From Variovorax fucosicus (GTDB lineage Bacteria; Pseudomonadota; Gammaproteobacteria; Burkholderiales; Burkholderiaceae_C), in assembly GCF_030316825.1 (NCBI RefSeq), contig NZ_JASZYU010000004.1, positions 124,001 through 188,000 on the forward strand: a DNA stretch of 64,000 bases. The letters are read 5' to 3'. The translations under genes were made by a program, and so were the position numbers. Positions 7,023 to 16,422 of this stretch are shown piece by piece (the first letter of the stretch is position 1; each line of letters begins with the position of its first letter). Under the pieces are notes generated by a model. It saw only the letters and a list, made by a program, of their open reading frames with translations. It was not told the origin of the DNA and did not search any database.

Positions 7023-10006
7023 CAGATTTCGCCGAGTTGGGCATCAAGGTCAACAGCAGCCAGGTCAAGCAGGGCGCTGCTGATCTGGACACGCTGTCGG
7101 CCGCTGCCGCCAAAGCGGAGAAGCAGGCTGCCAACTTCGAGAAGAACTTCGGCGGTGCCGCGAAGGCCGTTGGAGAGACGGGCAAAGCGGCAAAGACCGC
7201 GGCCAGTTCGATCGACGACTACGTGCGAAAGCTCGAGACTGTCGCAAAGACGAACGGCATGAGTGCGCGCGAGACGAAGCTGTACGAGCTTTCTCTTCGC
7301 GGTGCCACCAAAGCCCAACTCGAGGCGGCGGATAACGCACTCAAGCTGGACGAGGGATACAAGCGCGGCATTGCCATCGGCAAGTCGGTCCGCGAAGGCT
7401 TCATCGCCACGGCGGACGCTGCCCTGAAACTCGGCGCGGCCTTGGGTGCCGCTGCGGCTGGCGGCGCACTCCTGTTCAACAAGATCGCCGACAGCATCGC
7501 GAAGTACCAGGAACTGAGCGAGAAGACGGGCGAGACGGCCGAGAACATCGCCTCCCTGCAGCCTGCATCCAATGCATCTGGTGTCTCGCTCGACACCGTG
7601 GCAACGGCATCAATTCGATTGACGGCGGCGCTCTCCAAGACTGATGATGAATCAAAACTCGTCGCCAAGGGCATCAAGGCCCTGGGCCTGAACTTTGACG
7701 AGTTCAAGCGCATGTCTCCGGTTCAGCAGCTGGATGCTGTCGCCAAGGCCATGTCTGGTTTCGCGGACGGCTCGGAGAAGTCTGCTGCTGCCGTGGCGAT
7801 ATTTCGCGGCGCCGGAGCAGAGCTACTCCCATTCTTCAACGATCTGGCAGAGCAGGGCGAGCGCCAGATCCGTCTGACCAATGAACAGATCAAGGCGGCC
7901 GACGACTACACCAAGGCCCAGGCCAAGATGCGCGGCGAGATCACGCTGCTTGCGCAGCAGATCGTCTCCGCTTCGATTCCGGCAGTCACAGATCTGTCGG
8001 GTGCGATCCGGGACGGGATCGTCCAAATCTTGGGGATGGGCACAGCAGCCGACCAACTCAAGAACAACAACAGCATCGGCACGTTCGCAGAGGACGGCGC
8101 GCGCTTCCTGGCGAACCTGCTGGACATGGCCGACAAGGTCGTGTTTGCTTTCCAGTACGTCGGCCAGACCATCGGCGCCACTGCCGCCATTGCCGCTGCC
8201 GCAGCACAGGGTGAATTCGGGCAGATCGGCGCCATCATGGACGCGGCAAAAGAGAAGGGTGAGCAACTTCTCAAGCGCCCCAACTTCGCCGAGAGCCTGG
8301 ACAAGCGCATTGCTCAGCGCAACGCCGACGCGGCACAGCGTCGGCAGGAGGATCGCGGCTTTACGCCGTCGCTGCCGCGCATCAATGCGGCTGGGCTGAA
8401 CACCGACAGAGGCAAAAAAGGAAAAAGGGACAACAGCGCGGCACAGGAAGCAAAGGCCCAACTCGCCTTCGACTTGGAGGACATCCGCAAGGCGCAGGAT
8501 GCCCTGTCCAACACGATCGCCAATGGCGAGAAGTTGCTCGAGGCGCGTCGTTCGGCCAACCTTGTGACCGAGGGTGAGTACTGGAAGCAAAAGCGAGACT
8601 TCCTGATCCAGAACGATGCCGCACAGCAGGCTGGTCTGGAAAAAGAGATCGCGCGCCTGAATCAGGAGAAACTGACCGGCAAGGACAAGATCGACAACGA
8701 TCGCAAGATCCTGGACGCGCAGTCGAAGCTGAACAAGCTGCGCGAGAACGCAGCCACCGACCTTCAGGTGCTGTCCATCAAGGAGACGGACGCACTCGAC
8801 AAGATTCGGATCAAGTTCGAACAGGCGGAAGCGGCTGCACAGTCCTACGTCGATACGATCTCAAAGCAGAACGACCGGGAGATTGCCGGCCTCGGGAAGG
8901 GCAACCAGGCCCGCGACATCGACAGTCGCCGCAGCCAGCGGGAAGACCAATTCCAGAGCCGTCGCGATCAACTCGACAGCCAGCGTCGCGCCAACCAGAT
9001 CACTAGCGAGGAATACGAGAAGTTCCTTGCGATCGAGGCCAGCGCCCACAAGCGCTCTCTCGCAGCTGATGAGAAGTACTGGAAGGAAAAGCTCGAGAAG
9101 CAGCAGGACTGGAAGGTTGGAGCGACCGAAGCCCTGCAGAACTTCATCGACGAAGCCAACAACACCGCCAAGCGCACGGAAACTGCCATCGCGAGCGGCC
9201 TGAGCGGGCTCAGCGACTCGATCACCGACGCCATCATGGGCGATGGCACGAAATCGTTCAAGGACTTGGGCAAGAGCGTCGCCCGCCAGTTCGTCAAGGG
9301 CTTCGTTGATACCGAGATCCTCAAGCCGGCCGCCGAATTCCTGAAGGACGCGCTGAAGGGCGACAGCACCTCCGGGAGTGGCCTGAGCGGCATCCTGAGC
9401 ATGTTCGGCCTTGGCGGTGGCTCGAAGGGCGCTAGCACTGTTTCGGGTGCCGCTGGTGCCGCATCCAGCGCCGCAGCCGCGGCAGCTGCTCAGTCGACCC
9501 TTGCAACGACTGCAACAGGCGCCACAGCGGCCCTCAGCGCGCTTGCCACTGCTGCTGCATCCGCTGCAACGGCGATGGGCGGCTCCAGCCTTTCCAGCGC
9601 ACTAAGCCTGGCGAACGGCGTCGGCGACTCCGGTGGCGATGCACTCGGCTCCCTGATCGGAATGATGGGCTGGTCTGAAGGCGGCTTCACCGGGCAGGGC
9701 GGCAAGTATCAACCGGCCGGCATCGTGCATGCCGGAGAGGGAGTGCTGAGCCAGGAAGAGGTTCGCTCGATCGGTGGCGAGCATGGCTTCAACTTCCTGC
9801 GCCGGATGATCAAGCGCGGCTATGCCGATGGCGGGTTCGTTGGGTCGGTGCTTGGCGGAAACCTCGCACCACAAGGCGGCGACACCAACAACAACCAGAA
9901 GCTCGAGGTGCATAACCACTTCGCAGCCGGCACCACAAGCCAGACGATCGACCAGGCAACCCAGAAGTTGGGCGCCGCGCTTCGCAAGTCGCAGAGGAAC
10001 GCATGA
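7019..10006 (+). CDS. Tail tape measure protein
   Basis: 995 residues. Long helical, Ala/Lys/Gln-rich stretches, a hydrophobic segment near residues 130-155 (ALKLGAALGAAAAGGALLF), a coiled region about 480-700, and a C-terminal lambda-type tape measure domain including ALQNFIDEANNTAKRTE and FKDLGKSVARQFVKGFV. A very Ala/Ser/Thr-rich low-complexity stretch lies at about 800-870, and a segment with GGFTGQGGKYQPAGIVHAGE (repeat-like GGF... and VHAGEGVLSQEE) near the C-terminus is typical of these proteins. The tape measure sets tail length; at about 0.15 nm per residue the tail would be near 150 nm (estimate). It overlaps both neighbours by ATGA. Confidence 0.93.
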   Translation: MTDFAELGIKVNSSQVKQGAADLDTLSAAAAKAEKQAANFEKNFGGAAKAVGETGKAAKTAASSIDDYVRKLETVAKTNGMSARETKLYELSLRGATKAQLEAADNALKLDEGYKRGIAIGKSVREGFIATADAALKLGAALGAAAAGGALLFNKIADSIAKYQELSEKTGETAENIASLQPASNASGVSLDTVATASIRLTAALSKTDDESKLVAKGIKALGLNFDEFKRMSPVQQLDAVAKAMSGFADGSEKSAAAVAIFRGAGAELLPFFNDLAEQGERQIRLTNEQIKAADDYTKAQAKMRGEITLLAQQIVSASIPAVTDLSGAIRDGIVQILGMGTAADQLKNNNSIGTFAEDGARFLANLLDMADKVVFAFQYVGQTIGATAAIAAAAAQGEFGQIGAIMDAAKEKGEQLLKRPNFAESLDKRIAQRNADAAQRRQEDRGFTPSLPRINAAGLNTDRGKKGKRDNSAAQEAKAQLAFDLEDIRKAQDALSNTIANGEKLLEARRSANLVTEGEYWKQKRDFLIQNDAAQQAGLEKEIARLNQEKLTGKDKIDNDRKILDAQSKLNKLRENAATDLQVLSIKETDALDKIRIKFEQAEAAAQSYVDTISKQNDREIAGLGKGNQARDIDSRRSQREDQFQSRRDQLDSQRRANQITSEEYEKFLAIEASAHKRSLAADEKYWKEKLEKQQDWKVGATEALQNFIDEANNTAKRTETAIASGLSGLSDSITDAIMGDGTKSFKDLGKSVARQFVKGFVDTEILKPAAEFLKDALKGDSTSGSGLSGILSMFGLGGGSKGASTVSGAAGAASSAAAAAAAQSTLATTATGATAALSALATAAASAATAMGGSSLSSALSLANGVGDSGGDALGSLIGMMGWSEGGFTGQGGKYQPAGIVHAGEGVLSQEEVRSIGGEHGFNFLRRMIKRGYADGGFVGSVLGGNLAPQGGDTNNNQKLEVHNHFAAGTTSQTIDQATQKLGAALRKSQRNA

Positions 10007-10935
10007 CGATCACAGTGCTGACCAACGTGGTCATCCCGCAAGGGATCCTCACGGCCGGAATCACCGGGGAACTCTCTCGCCAGAACAAGCGCGGCCAGAA
10101 CATCGGCGGCTTTGCCACGGTCAACGCCTACCGTGACGTGACGATGCGCTCTTACCAGGTCGGCACTGGGCCGATGCGTCAGGATGCCGGCGAAAAGCTT
10201 GTCGGAGCGTTCGAGGTGACCGACGCCGGCACCTTCGGCATGCTCTACGAAGATCCGATCGACTCAAGCGTGACGGTTGCGAATGGGGCTCTGCAGGGCT
10301 ATATGCTTGGCGTCGAGTACGGCAACCCCGGCTTCGGCAATGGTGGCCCGGTCTACGGCTTTCGAAAGATGTATGCCGTTTGGGGTGGTGCGCTCTCTCG
10401 CGCTCGCGCCTTCACGCGGTTGAACGGAACGCCGTCCCTGTACCGCGGTGGCACGCCTGTGACCATCGGGGTTGCGGCTGGCAATGCGGCCATCAGTGCC
10501 GGCCCCTCCTACGTCACCTTCGTGGCAGATGCTTCGCAGAGCGTCACGGCTGTCACGGTGGGGGCGACCACGCAGGTAACGCTTTCCGCGGCTCTTGCCG
10601 GTCTGGTCGTCGGTGGCCGCCTCTGGCTTCAAGACCTGACCGGCACGCATGCGTCACTGCTGAACAGCATGAGCCACGAGATCACCGCCATCACGGGCGG
10701 CAGCTTGAACGTCTACACGCTGGCGACAAACACAGCAGGCAAGACGATCACTCCGGCAGGGACTGGCAAGAAGTACCCACAGACCGACGAAGCTCTGACC
10801 GTCGCAGCGCGGTTCTATGTGCCTGTGCATTTCAGAAACGACACCCTGGCATGGGAACTGGTCATCGCCGGCCCGACTGCGAAGCGCGAGATTGTTGTGG
10901 CTTCCTGCTTCCTAGACGAAATCCGGGAAGCGTAG
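10003..10935 (+). CDS. Distal tail protein, DUF2460 family, with inserted domain
   Basis: 310 residues. The N-terminal part (NKRGQNIGGFATVNAYRDVTMRS then VGAFEVTDAGTFGMLYEDP) and the C-terminal part (LTVAARFYVPVHFRNDTLAWE) match the DUF2460 family of gene-transfer-agent-type tails, whose members act as distal tail proteins joining the tube to the hub. Usual members have about 210 residues; here about 100 extra residues (roughly 145-245) with Thr/Val/Gly-rich beta text sit in the middle, resembling an Ig-like or carbohydrate-binding insertion. Overlaps the tape measure by ATGA and is followed without gap by the hub gene. Confidence 0.78.
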   Translation: MTITVLTNVVIPQGILTAGITGELSRQNKRGQNIGGFATVNAYRDVTMRSYQVGTGPMRQDAGEKLVGAFEVTDAGTFGMLYEDPIDSSVTVANGALQGYMLGVEYGNPGFGNGGPVYGFRKMYAVWGGALSRARAFTRLNGTPSLYRGGTPVTIGVAAGNAAISAGPSYVTFVADASQSVTAVTVGATTQVTLSAALAGLVVGGRLWLQDLTGTHASLLNSMSHEITAITGGSLNVYTLATNTAGKTITPAGTGKKYPQTDEALTVAARFYVPVHFRNDTLAWELVIAGPTAKREIVVASCFLDEIREA

Positions 10936-11826
10936 ATGAAAACGATCCCGATCGCCCTTCGCAACGAGTTTGCGAAGGGCTCAACCACGCGCGCCTGGTG
11001 CTGGTACTTTGAGCAGAAGGGTGGGGCGGTCTTCACCGTCACAACCTGGTCGCGCGACCTCCTGATTGACGGCCTGATCTACAAGGCCAAGGACGGCGTC
11101 AACCCGATGGCGATCGAGAGCACTGCCGACGGCGCGGTATCGAACTCCGAGATCACGGGCGCGCTTTCCGATGACTTCGTAACCGAAGAGCAGATCGTCG
11201 GCGGCATCTGGGACAACTGCTTCGTGACCGTCTTCGAGGTCAATGCCCGCGATCTGACGATGGGCCGCATGTCTCTCGTGTCGGGCTGGCTGGGCCAACT
11301 CTCCTGCGGCCGGATGGATTTCAAGGCCGAGCTCCGCAGCCTCGCCCAAGCCCTGCAGCAGACCATTGGCGATGTCTACCAGCCCATGTGCCGAGCGCGC
11401 CTGGGTGATTCGATGTGCAAGGTCGACGTGGAGGCGCTGCGCGTCACCAGCACGCTCACAGCAGTGACGAGCCGCCGCACCTTCACCGACAGCGCGCGTG
11501 GCGAGGCGTCCGACTGGTTCGGCGCTGGACTCTTCCGAGTGCTGGCCGGGCCGTACACCGGAATGGAGATGGAGGTTTACGCCTTCGCTGCTGGCGTCTT
11601 CACGCTGTCTCTTCCATTGCCGTTCGATCCGACTGTATGGCCGGCCTATTCCGTCGTGCCTGGCTGTCGCAAGCGCCACGAGCGCGGTGGCCTGTTTCCC
11701 GCGGGAATCTCCGACTGCCGCGACAAGTTCAACAACGTGATCAATTTCCAAGGCGAGTGGCCTGCGGGCTTTCCGGGCAACAACCGGATCCTCGGTCTCG
11801 GCAGCATGGTGGGGCAGCAGTCATGA
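10936..11826 (+). CDS. Tail hub protein, DUF2163/BR0599 type, likely Fe-S binding
   Basis: 296 residues with the two domains known from gene transfer agents: an N-terminal DUF2163-like part (WSRDLLIDGLIYKA) and a C-terminal part with VPGCRKRHERGGLFPAG. Four cysteines are spaced as in phage lambda gpL and GTA gp13: PMCRARLGDSMC around residue 155-165, PGCRK near 250 and SDCRD near 262. In those homologues they bind a [4Fe-4S] cluster. The protein links distal tail and tip. No gap separates it from the DUF2460 gene, and it overlaps the peptidase gene by ATGA. Confidence 0.82.
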   Translation: MKTIPIALRNEFAKGSTTRAWCWYFEQKGGAVFTVTTWSRDLLIDGLIYKAKDGVNPMAIESTADGAVSNSEITGALSDDFVTEEQIVGGIWDNCFVTVFEVNARDLTMGRMSLVSGWLGQLSCGRMDFKAELRSLAQALQQTIGDVYQPMCRARLGDSMCKVDVEALRVTSTLTAVTSRRTFTDSARGEASDWFGAGLFRVLAGPYTGMEMEVYAFAAGVFTLSLPLPFDPTVWPAYSVVPGCRKRHERGGLFPAGISDCRDKFNNVINFQGEWPAGFPGNNRILGLGSMVGQQS

Positions 11827-12275
11827 CGCAACAAGAAGAGATCGTCGCAGCGGCGCGCAGTGCCTTGGGCAAGCGTTGGGCTCATCAGGCCAGAGGCGAA
11901 GACGGCAAGACCGATTGCGCCGGCCTGGTGCTCACGGTGGCGAAAGAGATCGGCTTCCTCGACTGGGATATCCCGTCCGACTATGCGCGCACCGCAGCGT
12001 CTCACGAAATGCTCGAGGTGTGCCGTCAGCATTTCATCGAGATCCAGAGGCCGGATCTCCGCCCGGGCGACATCGTCGTTCTGCGCTACCCCGACACAAA
12101 CCACATCGGCGTGATCGGAGACTACCCGCCAGCCCCCAAGAGCCACGTATCGATCATCCATGCGACGGCGTTTTATCCGCGCTGCGTGGTCGAGAACCGC
12201 TTCGACGACATGTGGATGAAGATGGCCGGCGCCAGGCTGACCGGCTGCTTCCGCTTTCCGGAGAGGGTGGCATGA
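11823..12275 (+). CDS. Tail-associated NlpC/P60 peptidase
   Basis: 150 residues from the ATG at 11823 (ATGA overlap). It has the NlpC/P60 cysteine peptidase pattern: catalytic Cys in KTDCAGLVL (about residue 32), and catalytic His in TNHIGVIGD (about residue 94). In phage lambda gpK and GTA gp14, proteins of this type cut the peptidoglycan peptide crosslink during DNA entry. An in-frame opening extends far upstream within the hub gene but has no family resemblance there. Overlaps the J-like gene by ATGA. Confidence 0.85.
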   Translation: MTQQEEIVAAARSALGKRWAHQARGEDGKTDCAGLVLTVAKEIGFLDWDIPSDYARTAASHEMLEVCRQHFIEIQRPDLRPGDIVVLRYPDTNHIGVIGDYPPAPKSHVSIIHATAFYPRCVVENRFDDMWMKMAGARLTGCFRFPERVA

Positions 12276-15200
12276 GCGACGGACGCACCTGGGGCACAGT
12301 CATTGGCGGTGTCGTCGGCTTCTTCACGGGCGGCATCGGCTGGGCCGCTGGTGCTGCGATCGGTGGGGTTGTCGGTGGCTTGCTTGAGCCGAAGAAGCAC
12401 ACCGAAACCAATCGCATCGACGACATCAAGGTGTCGCTGAGCAAGTACGGCGATGGCATCCCGGAGACCTTTGGCGGCAATATCCCTTCGGCAACTTGCG
12501 TCTGGTCGACCTACGTCATTCAGTTGCCCGAGAAGCAATCTGGCGGCAAAGGCGGCGGCACTGAGAACACGAACTACCGCCAGTTTATCCAGAGCATGTG
12601 GTGCCTTGGGAAAACGCCGCCTGAGGGATCGACCGTCAGCATCCGCAAGGCATGGATCGACGGCAAGCTGAACTACGACTCTTCGAATGGCCTGTCGGCA
12701 TCGCAGGCCCTGGCGACTGAAGAGAACCCGTTCGCATCGATCGCCATCCTCCCCGGCTTCGATGACCAGCTGCCCGTTTCGCTGATCGAGTTGTACGAGG
12801 GCGTTGGAAACGTGCCGGCTTTCCGCGGGCGGATCTGCCTGTTCATCTTCGGCCTGGAAACCCCTGGCGGTCGAATCCCTCAATTGCAGTTCGAGCTTCT
12901 CATCGATGCCGACGTAGGCCCGGAGATCATCACTTTCGTCCTGAGCCCGTCTGCATCGGAGGACGAGGGCGGTAGCCTGATCAAGGCCGACAGCATCTGG
13001 GAGTGGTCAACCAGCTACAACGGCGCCGGCAACCCGCTGACGCTGTCGGTTCGCCATGGGGAGGCAGGAGCGCTGCAGCCTGCTGGGCAGATGAACATCG
13101 CCGAGGGCGGAAACACCCCCTACCCGGTGATCGGGAGCGACGCCAGCATCATCGCTCCGTATCCGACGACGGGTCAGTTGAACCTGATCAACCTGATCGA
13201 CCTGACGAGCGAGGTGCTCTACACCGGGGGTGCGGACGGTCCCGGCTCCAACTATGGTCGCGCGGCCTACGACGCAGCGTCCGAGTTGTACGCAGTTTGC
13301 AGCTGGGATGACGGCGCAACCGAAACACCCATCGCGATCGTTCAGCCTGGTGCCGATGCGATCTTCTGCGACACGATGCCGGGCGATGGGGACGGCGCCT
13401 GCCTGGCGTTCTACAACAACATCGTCTATGCGGTGGTGTACGACGGCACGAAGCCAATCCTCGTTCGACGCATGCAGGATGGATCGGCCAATGGCGCCTA
13501 TCCAGACATCGAGGGGCCTGTCGTCAACTTTGGCCTTCGGTGGTCGTCGGTGCGAGTCGATACGAACGGCGTCTATGTCTACGCGGTCGAGAGTTCAGGA
13601 TTCCCTGGCCGGCTGTACAAGGTGGACCTTGCTGCCGAAGCCTGGACGCTGCTTCTGGACGACACCGGCCCGACGCCAGCGACGGTTTCGAGCACCATCT
13701 CTTCCAGCTTCTACAGCTCCGACACGCTGGGCATCTTCGGCCCGACGTTCTCGAGCGGCCCTCCCATTGGCTACAACCTGATCCGCTTCGTCGTCGTCAC
13801 CCCGGTCCCTGCGCGCGCAGACGATTTCATTGAGAGCCAGTGCCTTCGCGCGGGCCTGACTGCAGATCAGTTCGATGTTTCCACCATCGACGACACGTTC
13901 TGGGGGTTGACGCTGAAGAGCCCAGCGAGCGCCCGCGCGAACATCACGCCAGTGATGACCTATGCAGGCGTCGGGGTGGTGGAGGAAGACGGCTTGCTGA
14001 GGTTCTTCCATCGCAAGGACCATTCCTCAGTCGTCACCATCCCCTACGAAGAACTTGGATTCGCGGAAGACGGAAGCGAACCGGGCGACCCGTTCCCCTT
14101 GGTGCGCGCCAATTCGCAGGAGCTTTCCAGAAGCCTGACGCTCACCTACAACGATCCGAACTTCGACTACCAGGTCAGCACGGTCAAGGCGTTCTTTCCG
14201 TCGGCGGATGACGGCGCAGATGATGCGGAAACGCTGGACATGGCGATCGACGGGAGCAGCGCGCAGACCGTCTGCCGCCGGATTCTGCTCGAGCGGCGTC
14301 TTTCGCAGATCACCCGAACCCTGGCGGTCTCGCGCAAGTATTCATACCTGAGCGCTGGCGATGCTTTCGAGGTGCTGTCTCAAACCGGAAGCTACGGCGA
14401 GTGGGTTGCAAGCAAGGTCACGGACACGGGCGCTCGCATCGAGATCGAATGCTTTCCGTCCGACACGGATCTGCTCATCCAATCCGTTCCGGGGCCGAGT
14501 GGCTACCGTGCCCAGACCATCGACCCGCTCGCTCCGCAGACTCGGATGCTGCTTCTGGATTCGCCAATCTTCCGGGACACCGACAACAACGCCGGCCTCT
14601 ATGTTGCGGCCGAAGGCTACGGTCCCGGCTGGCACGGCTACACGCTGTGGGTGGGTGACGATGACACCAATCTGGAGGATCGCGGCTTCGTGAACGAGCC
14701 ATGCCCGATCGGCTTCGCTGAGAGCGCCCTCGGAGACTGGACCTACAACAGGCTCGACGGCAAGAACAGCGTCATCGTGAGCATGGGAGAGGACGACCTC
14801 AGCAGCACCACCGAATTGTTGCTGATGACAACGCGCGTCAATCTCGCCCTGATCGGGAACGACGACCGATGGGAAGCCATCCAGTTCATGACGCGATCGG
14901 ATCTCGGGAGCGGCAGATTCCTGCTCTACGGTTTGTTGCGAGGTCTCTTTGGAACCGAGCGGTTTTGCGGCACGCACCAGGCGGGCGATCGGTTCGTGAT
15001 GATCTCGACCACTGGGATGTTGCGCCCCAACATGGACGCGGGCGAGATCGGCCAGACCAAGAGCTACCGGCCGGTTTCCCTGGGCCGCAGTTTCAACAGC
15101 GTCGCCTCGGTGCAGTTCGCCAATGAGGCGGTTGGGCTTCTGCCCTACAGCCCATGGGACGCGCGCAAGAGCAAGGCCGCGAGCAACGACCAGACGCTCA

Positions 15201-15469
15201 CATGGCAGCGCCGCAGCCGCCTATCGACCAACGCCCTGCGTGGAACCGTTCCATTGGGCGAGGCCGCCGAAAGCTACTCGATCGAGTTCTACACCAGCAG
15301 CGCCTTCACGACGCTGGCCGGGACGCTGACCAGCACCACCAAGACTCTGACGATCACCAGCGCGCAGCAAACCGCGTTCGGGCTCACGCCTGGCGCGACT
15401 CTCTACGTTCATATCCGGCAAGTGTCCGACATCGTCGGCGCGGGCGCTCCACTTGAGGCAACCCTGTAA
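12272..15469 (+). CDS. Tail tip / host-specificity protein, J-like
   Basis: 1065 residues, the last core tail gene before the fibres, matching GTA gp15 and lambda gpJ in position. The N-terminus (residues 8-36) is a hydrophobic glycine zipper, VIGGVVGFFTGGIGWAAG and on. The first 240 residues match phage tail tip text (SKYGDGIPETFGGNIPSA), and the C-terminal half includes FGTERFCGTHQAGDRF and a fibronectin-like end. Residues about 315-500 look like inserted beta-propeller blades (YGRAAYDAASELYAVCSWDD; VRVDTNGVYVYAVESS). It would form the adsorption tip and choose the receptor. The ATG at 12272 is used because of the ATGA overlap; the frame is open further upstream without meaning. Confidence 0.83.
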   Translation: MSDGRTWGTVIGGVVGFFTGGIGWAAGAAIGGVVGGLLEPKKHTETNRIDDIKVSLSKYGDGIPETFGGNIPSATCVWSTYVIQLPEKQSGGKGGGTENTNYRQFIQSMWCLGKTPPEGSTVSIRKAWIDGKLNYDSSNGLSASQALATEENPFASIAILPGFDDQLPVSLIELYEGVGNVPAFRGRICLFIFGLETPGGRIPQLQFELLIDADVGPEIITFVLSPSASEDEGGSLIKADSIWEWSTSYNGAGNPLTLSVRHGEAGALQPAGQMNIAEGGNTPYPVIGSDASIIAPYPTTGQLNLINLIDLTSEVLYTGGADGPGSNYGRAAYDAASELYAVCSWDDGATETPIAIVQPGADAIFCDTMPGDGDGACLAFYNNIVYAVVYDGTKPILVRRMQDGSANGAYPDIEGPVVNFGLRWSSVRVDTNGVYVYAVESSGFPGRLYKVDLAAEAWTLLLDDTGPTPATVSSTISSSFYSSDTLGIFGPTFSSGPPIGYNLIRFVVVTPVPARADDFIESQCLRAGLTADQFDVSTIDDTFWGLTLKSPASARANITPVMTYAGVGVVEEDGLLRFFHRKDHSSVVTIPYEELGFAEDGSEPGDPFPLVRANSQELSRSLTLTYNDPNFDYQVSTVKAFFPSADDGADDAETLDMAIDGSSAQTVCRRILLERRLSQITRTLAVSRKYSYLSAGDAFEVLSQTGSYGEWVASKVTDTGARIEIECFPSDTDLLIQSVPGPSGYRAQTIDPLAPQTRMLLLDSPIFRDTDNNAGLYVAAEGYGPGWHGYTLWVGDDDTNLEDRGFVNEPCPIGFAESALGDWTYNRLDGKNSVIVSMGEDDLSSTTELLLMTTRVNLALIGNDDRWEAIQFMTRSDLGSGRFLLYGLLRGLFGTERFCGTHQAGDRFVMISTTGMLRPNMDAGEIGQTKSYRPVSLGRSFNSVASVQFANEAVGLLPYSPWDARKSKAASNDQTLTWQRRSRLSTNALRGTVPLGEAAESYSIEFYTSSAFTTLAGTLTSTTKTLTITSAQQTAFGLTPGATLYVHIRQVSDIVGAGAPLEATL

Positions 15470-16422
15470 TGGCAAATTCAACTTCTCCGGTCCCTCAAGT
15501 CGTGGAGGGCACAGGTGCCGTCCAGAAGATCAACGAGCAATTCGATGCTGGATCGCAAGCGCTCGTCGGCGGTCGCAACGCGGCTGTGTCTGCGCTGCTC
15601 GCGTTCGGGATCATCGGTGGCAGGGTCAACGGCCAGAACGGCGCGAACACCACGCTGAACCTCACGGCAAGTTCGACCAATTACATCGTCTGGAAGAAAT
15701 CGGACGGCGTCATCAGCTTCGCCACAGGCACGACCAATTGGGACAACAGCGCCGACTACTGGCGGCTTTATTCGGTCGTCACCAACACGACCACCTGGAC
15801 GAGCTACACGGATGAGCGCTCAAGCTCACAGGGGATCTTCGGCATTGCCGCGGTGGCGCTGACCAATCCCATGACCACGGCCGAAGACATCATCAAGGGT
15901 GGTGCTTCTGGAGTGCCTGCACGTCTGGCCGCTGGCAGCAATGGGCAGGTCTTGTCCGTGGTGGCCGGCGCGGTCGCATGGGCTACGCTGGCCGGCACTG
16001 GTGATGTTGTCGGTCCTGCTGTTGCCGTAGACGATCGAATCGCGACCTTCGATGGCACGACCGGAAAGTTGATTCAGGACGGTGGGAAGACGATTGCCGA
16101 CCTGCGCTCGCCGGCCATCCAGTCGGTCACGTCGTCCGCCACGGTCACGCCAACGTTTCTGGATGACATCGTGCTTATCACGGCGCAGGCGGCCGGCCTC
16201 ACTCTGGCGAATCCGACCGGCACGGCCATCAGCGGGCTCGGAATGGTGATCCGCATCAAGGACAACGGCACTGCGCGCTCGATCGCCTATGGCACCCAAT
16301 ACCGCGCCATAGGCGTGACCCTTCCGACCACGACCGTCCTTAGCAAGACGCTCTATCTGGCGATGATCTACAACGCCGCGGATACCAAGTGGGACGTTGT
16401 GGCTGTGGGGCAAGAAGCATGA
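15469..16422 (+). CDS. Phage tail fibre protein
   Basis: 317 residues, coupled to the J-like gene by TAATG. The N-terminal 50 residues (MANSTSPVPQVVEGTGAVQK) probably attach to the tip; residues 40-125 are a beta domain, and residues 145-215 (AAGSNGQVLSVVAGAVAWAT then TGDVVGPAVAVDDRIATFDG) are the repeat type found in many trimeric fibre shafts. The C-terminal 100 residues resemble a small beta-rich head common in phage fibres (IVLITAQAAGLTLANPTGTA). Function: secondary receptor contact. No collagen repeat or chaperone domain is seen. Confidence 0.75.
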   Translation: MANSTSPVPQVVEGTGAVQKINEQFDAGSQALVGGRNAAVSALLAFGIIGGRVNGQNGANTTLNLTASSTNYIVWKKSDGVISFATGTTNWDNSADYWRLYSVVTNTTTWTSYTDERSSSQGIFGIAAVALTNPMTTAEDIIKGGASGVPARLAAGSNGQVLSVVAGAVAWATLAGTGDVVGPAVAVDDRIATFDGTTGKLIQDGGKTIADLRSPAIQSVTSSATVTPTFLDDIVLITAQAAGLTLANPTGTAISGLGMVIRIKDNGTARSIAYGTQYRAIGVTLPTTTVLSKTLYLAMIYNAADTKWDVVAVGQEA

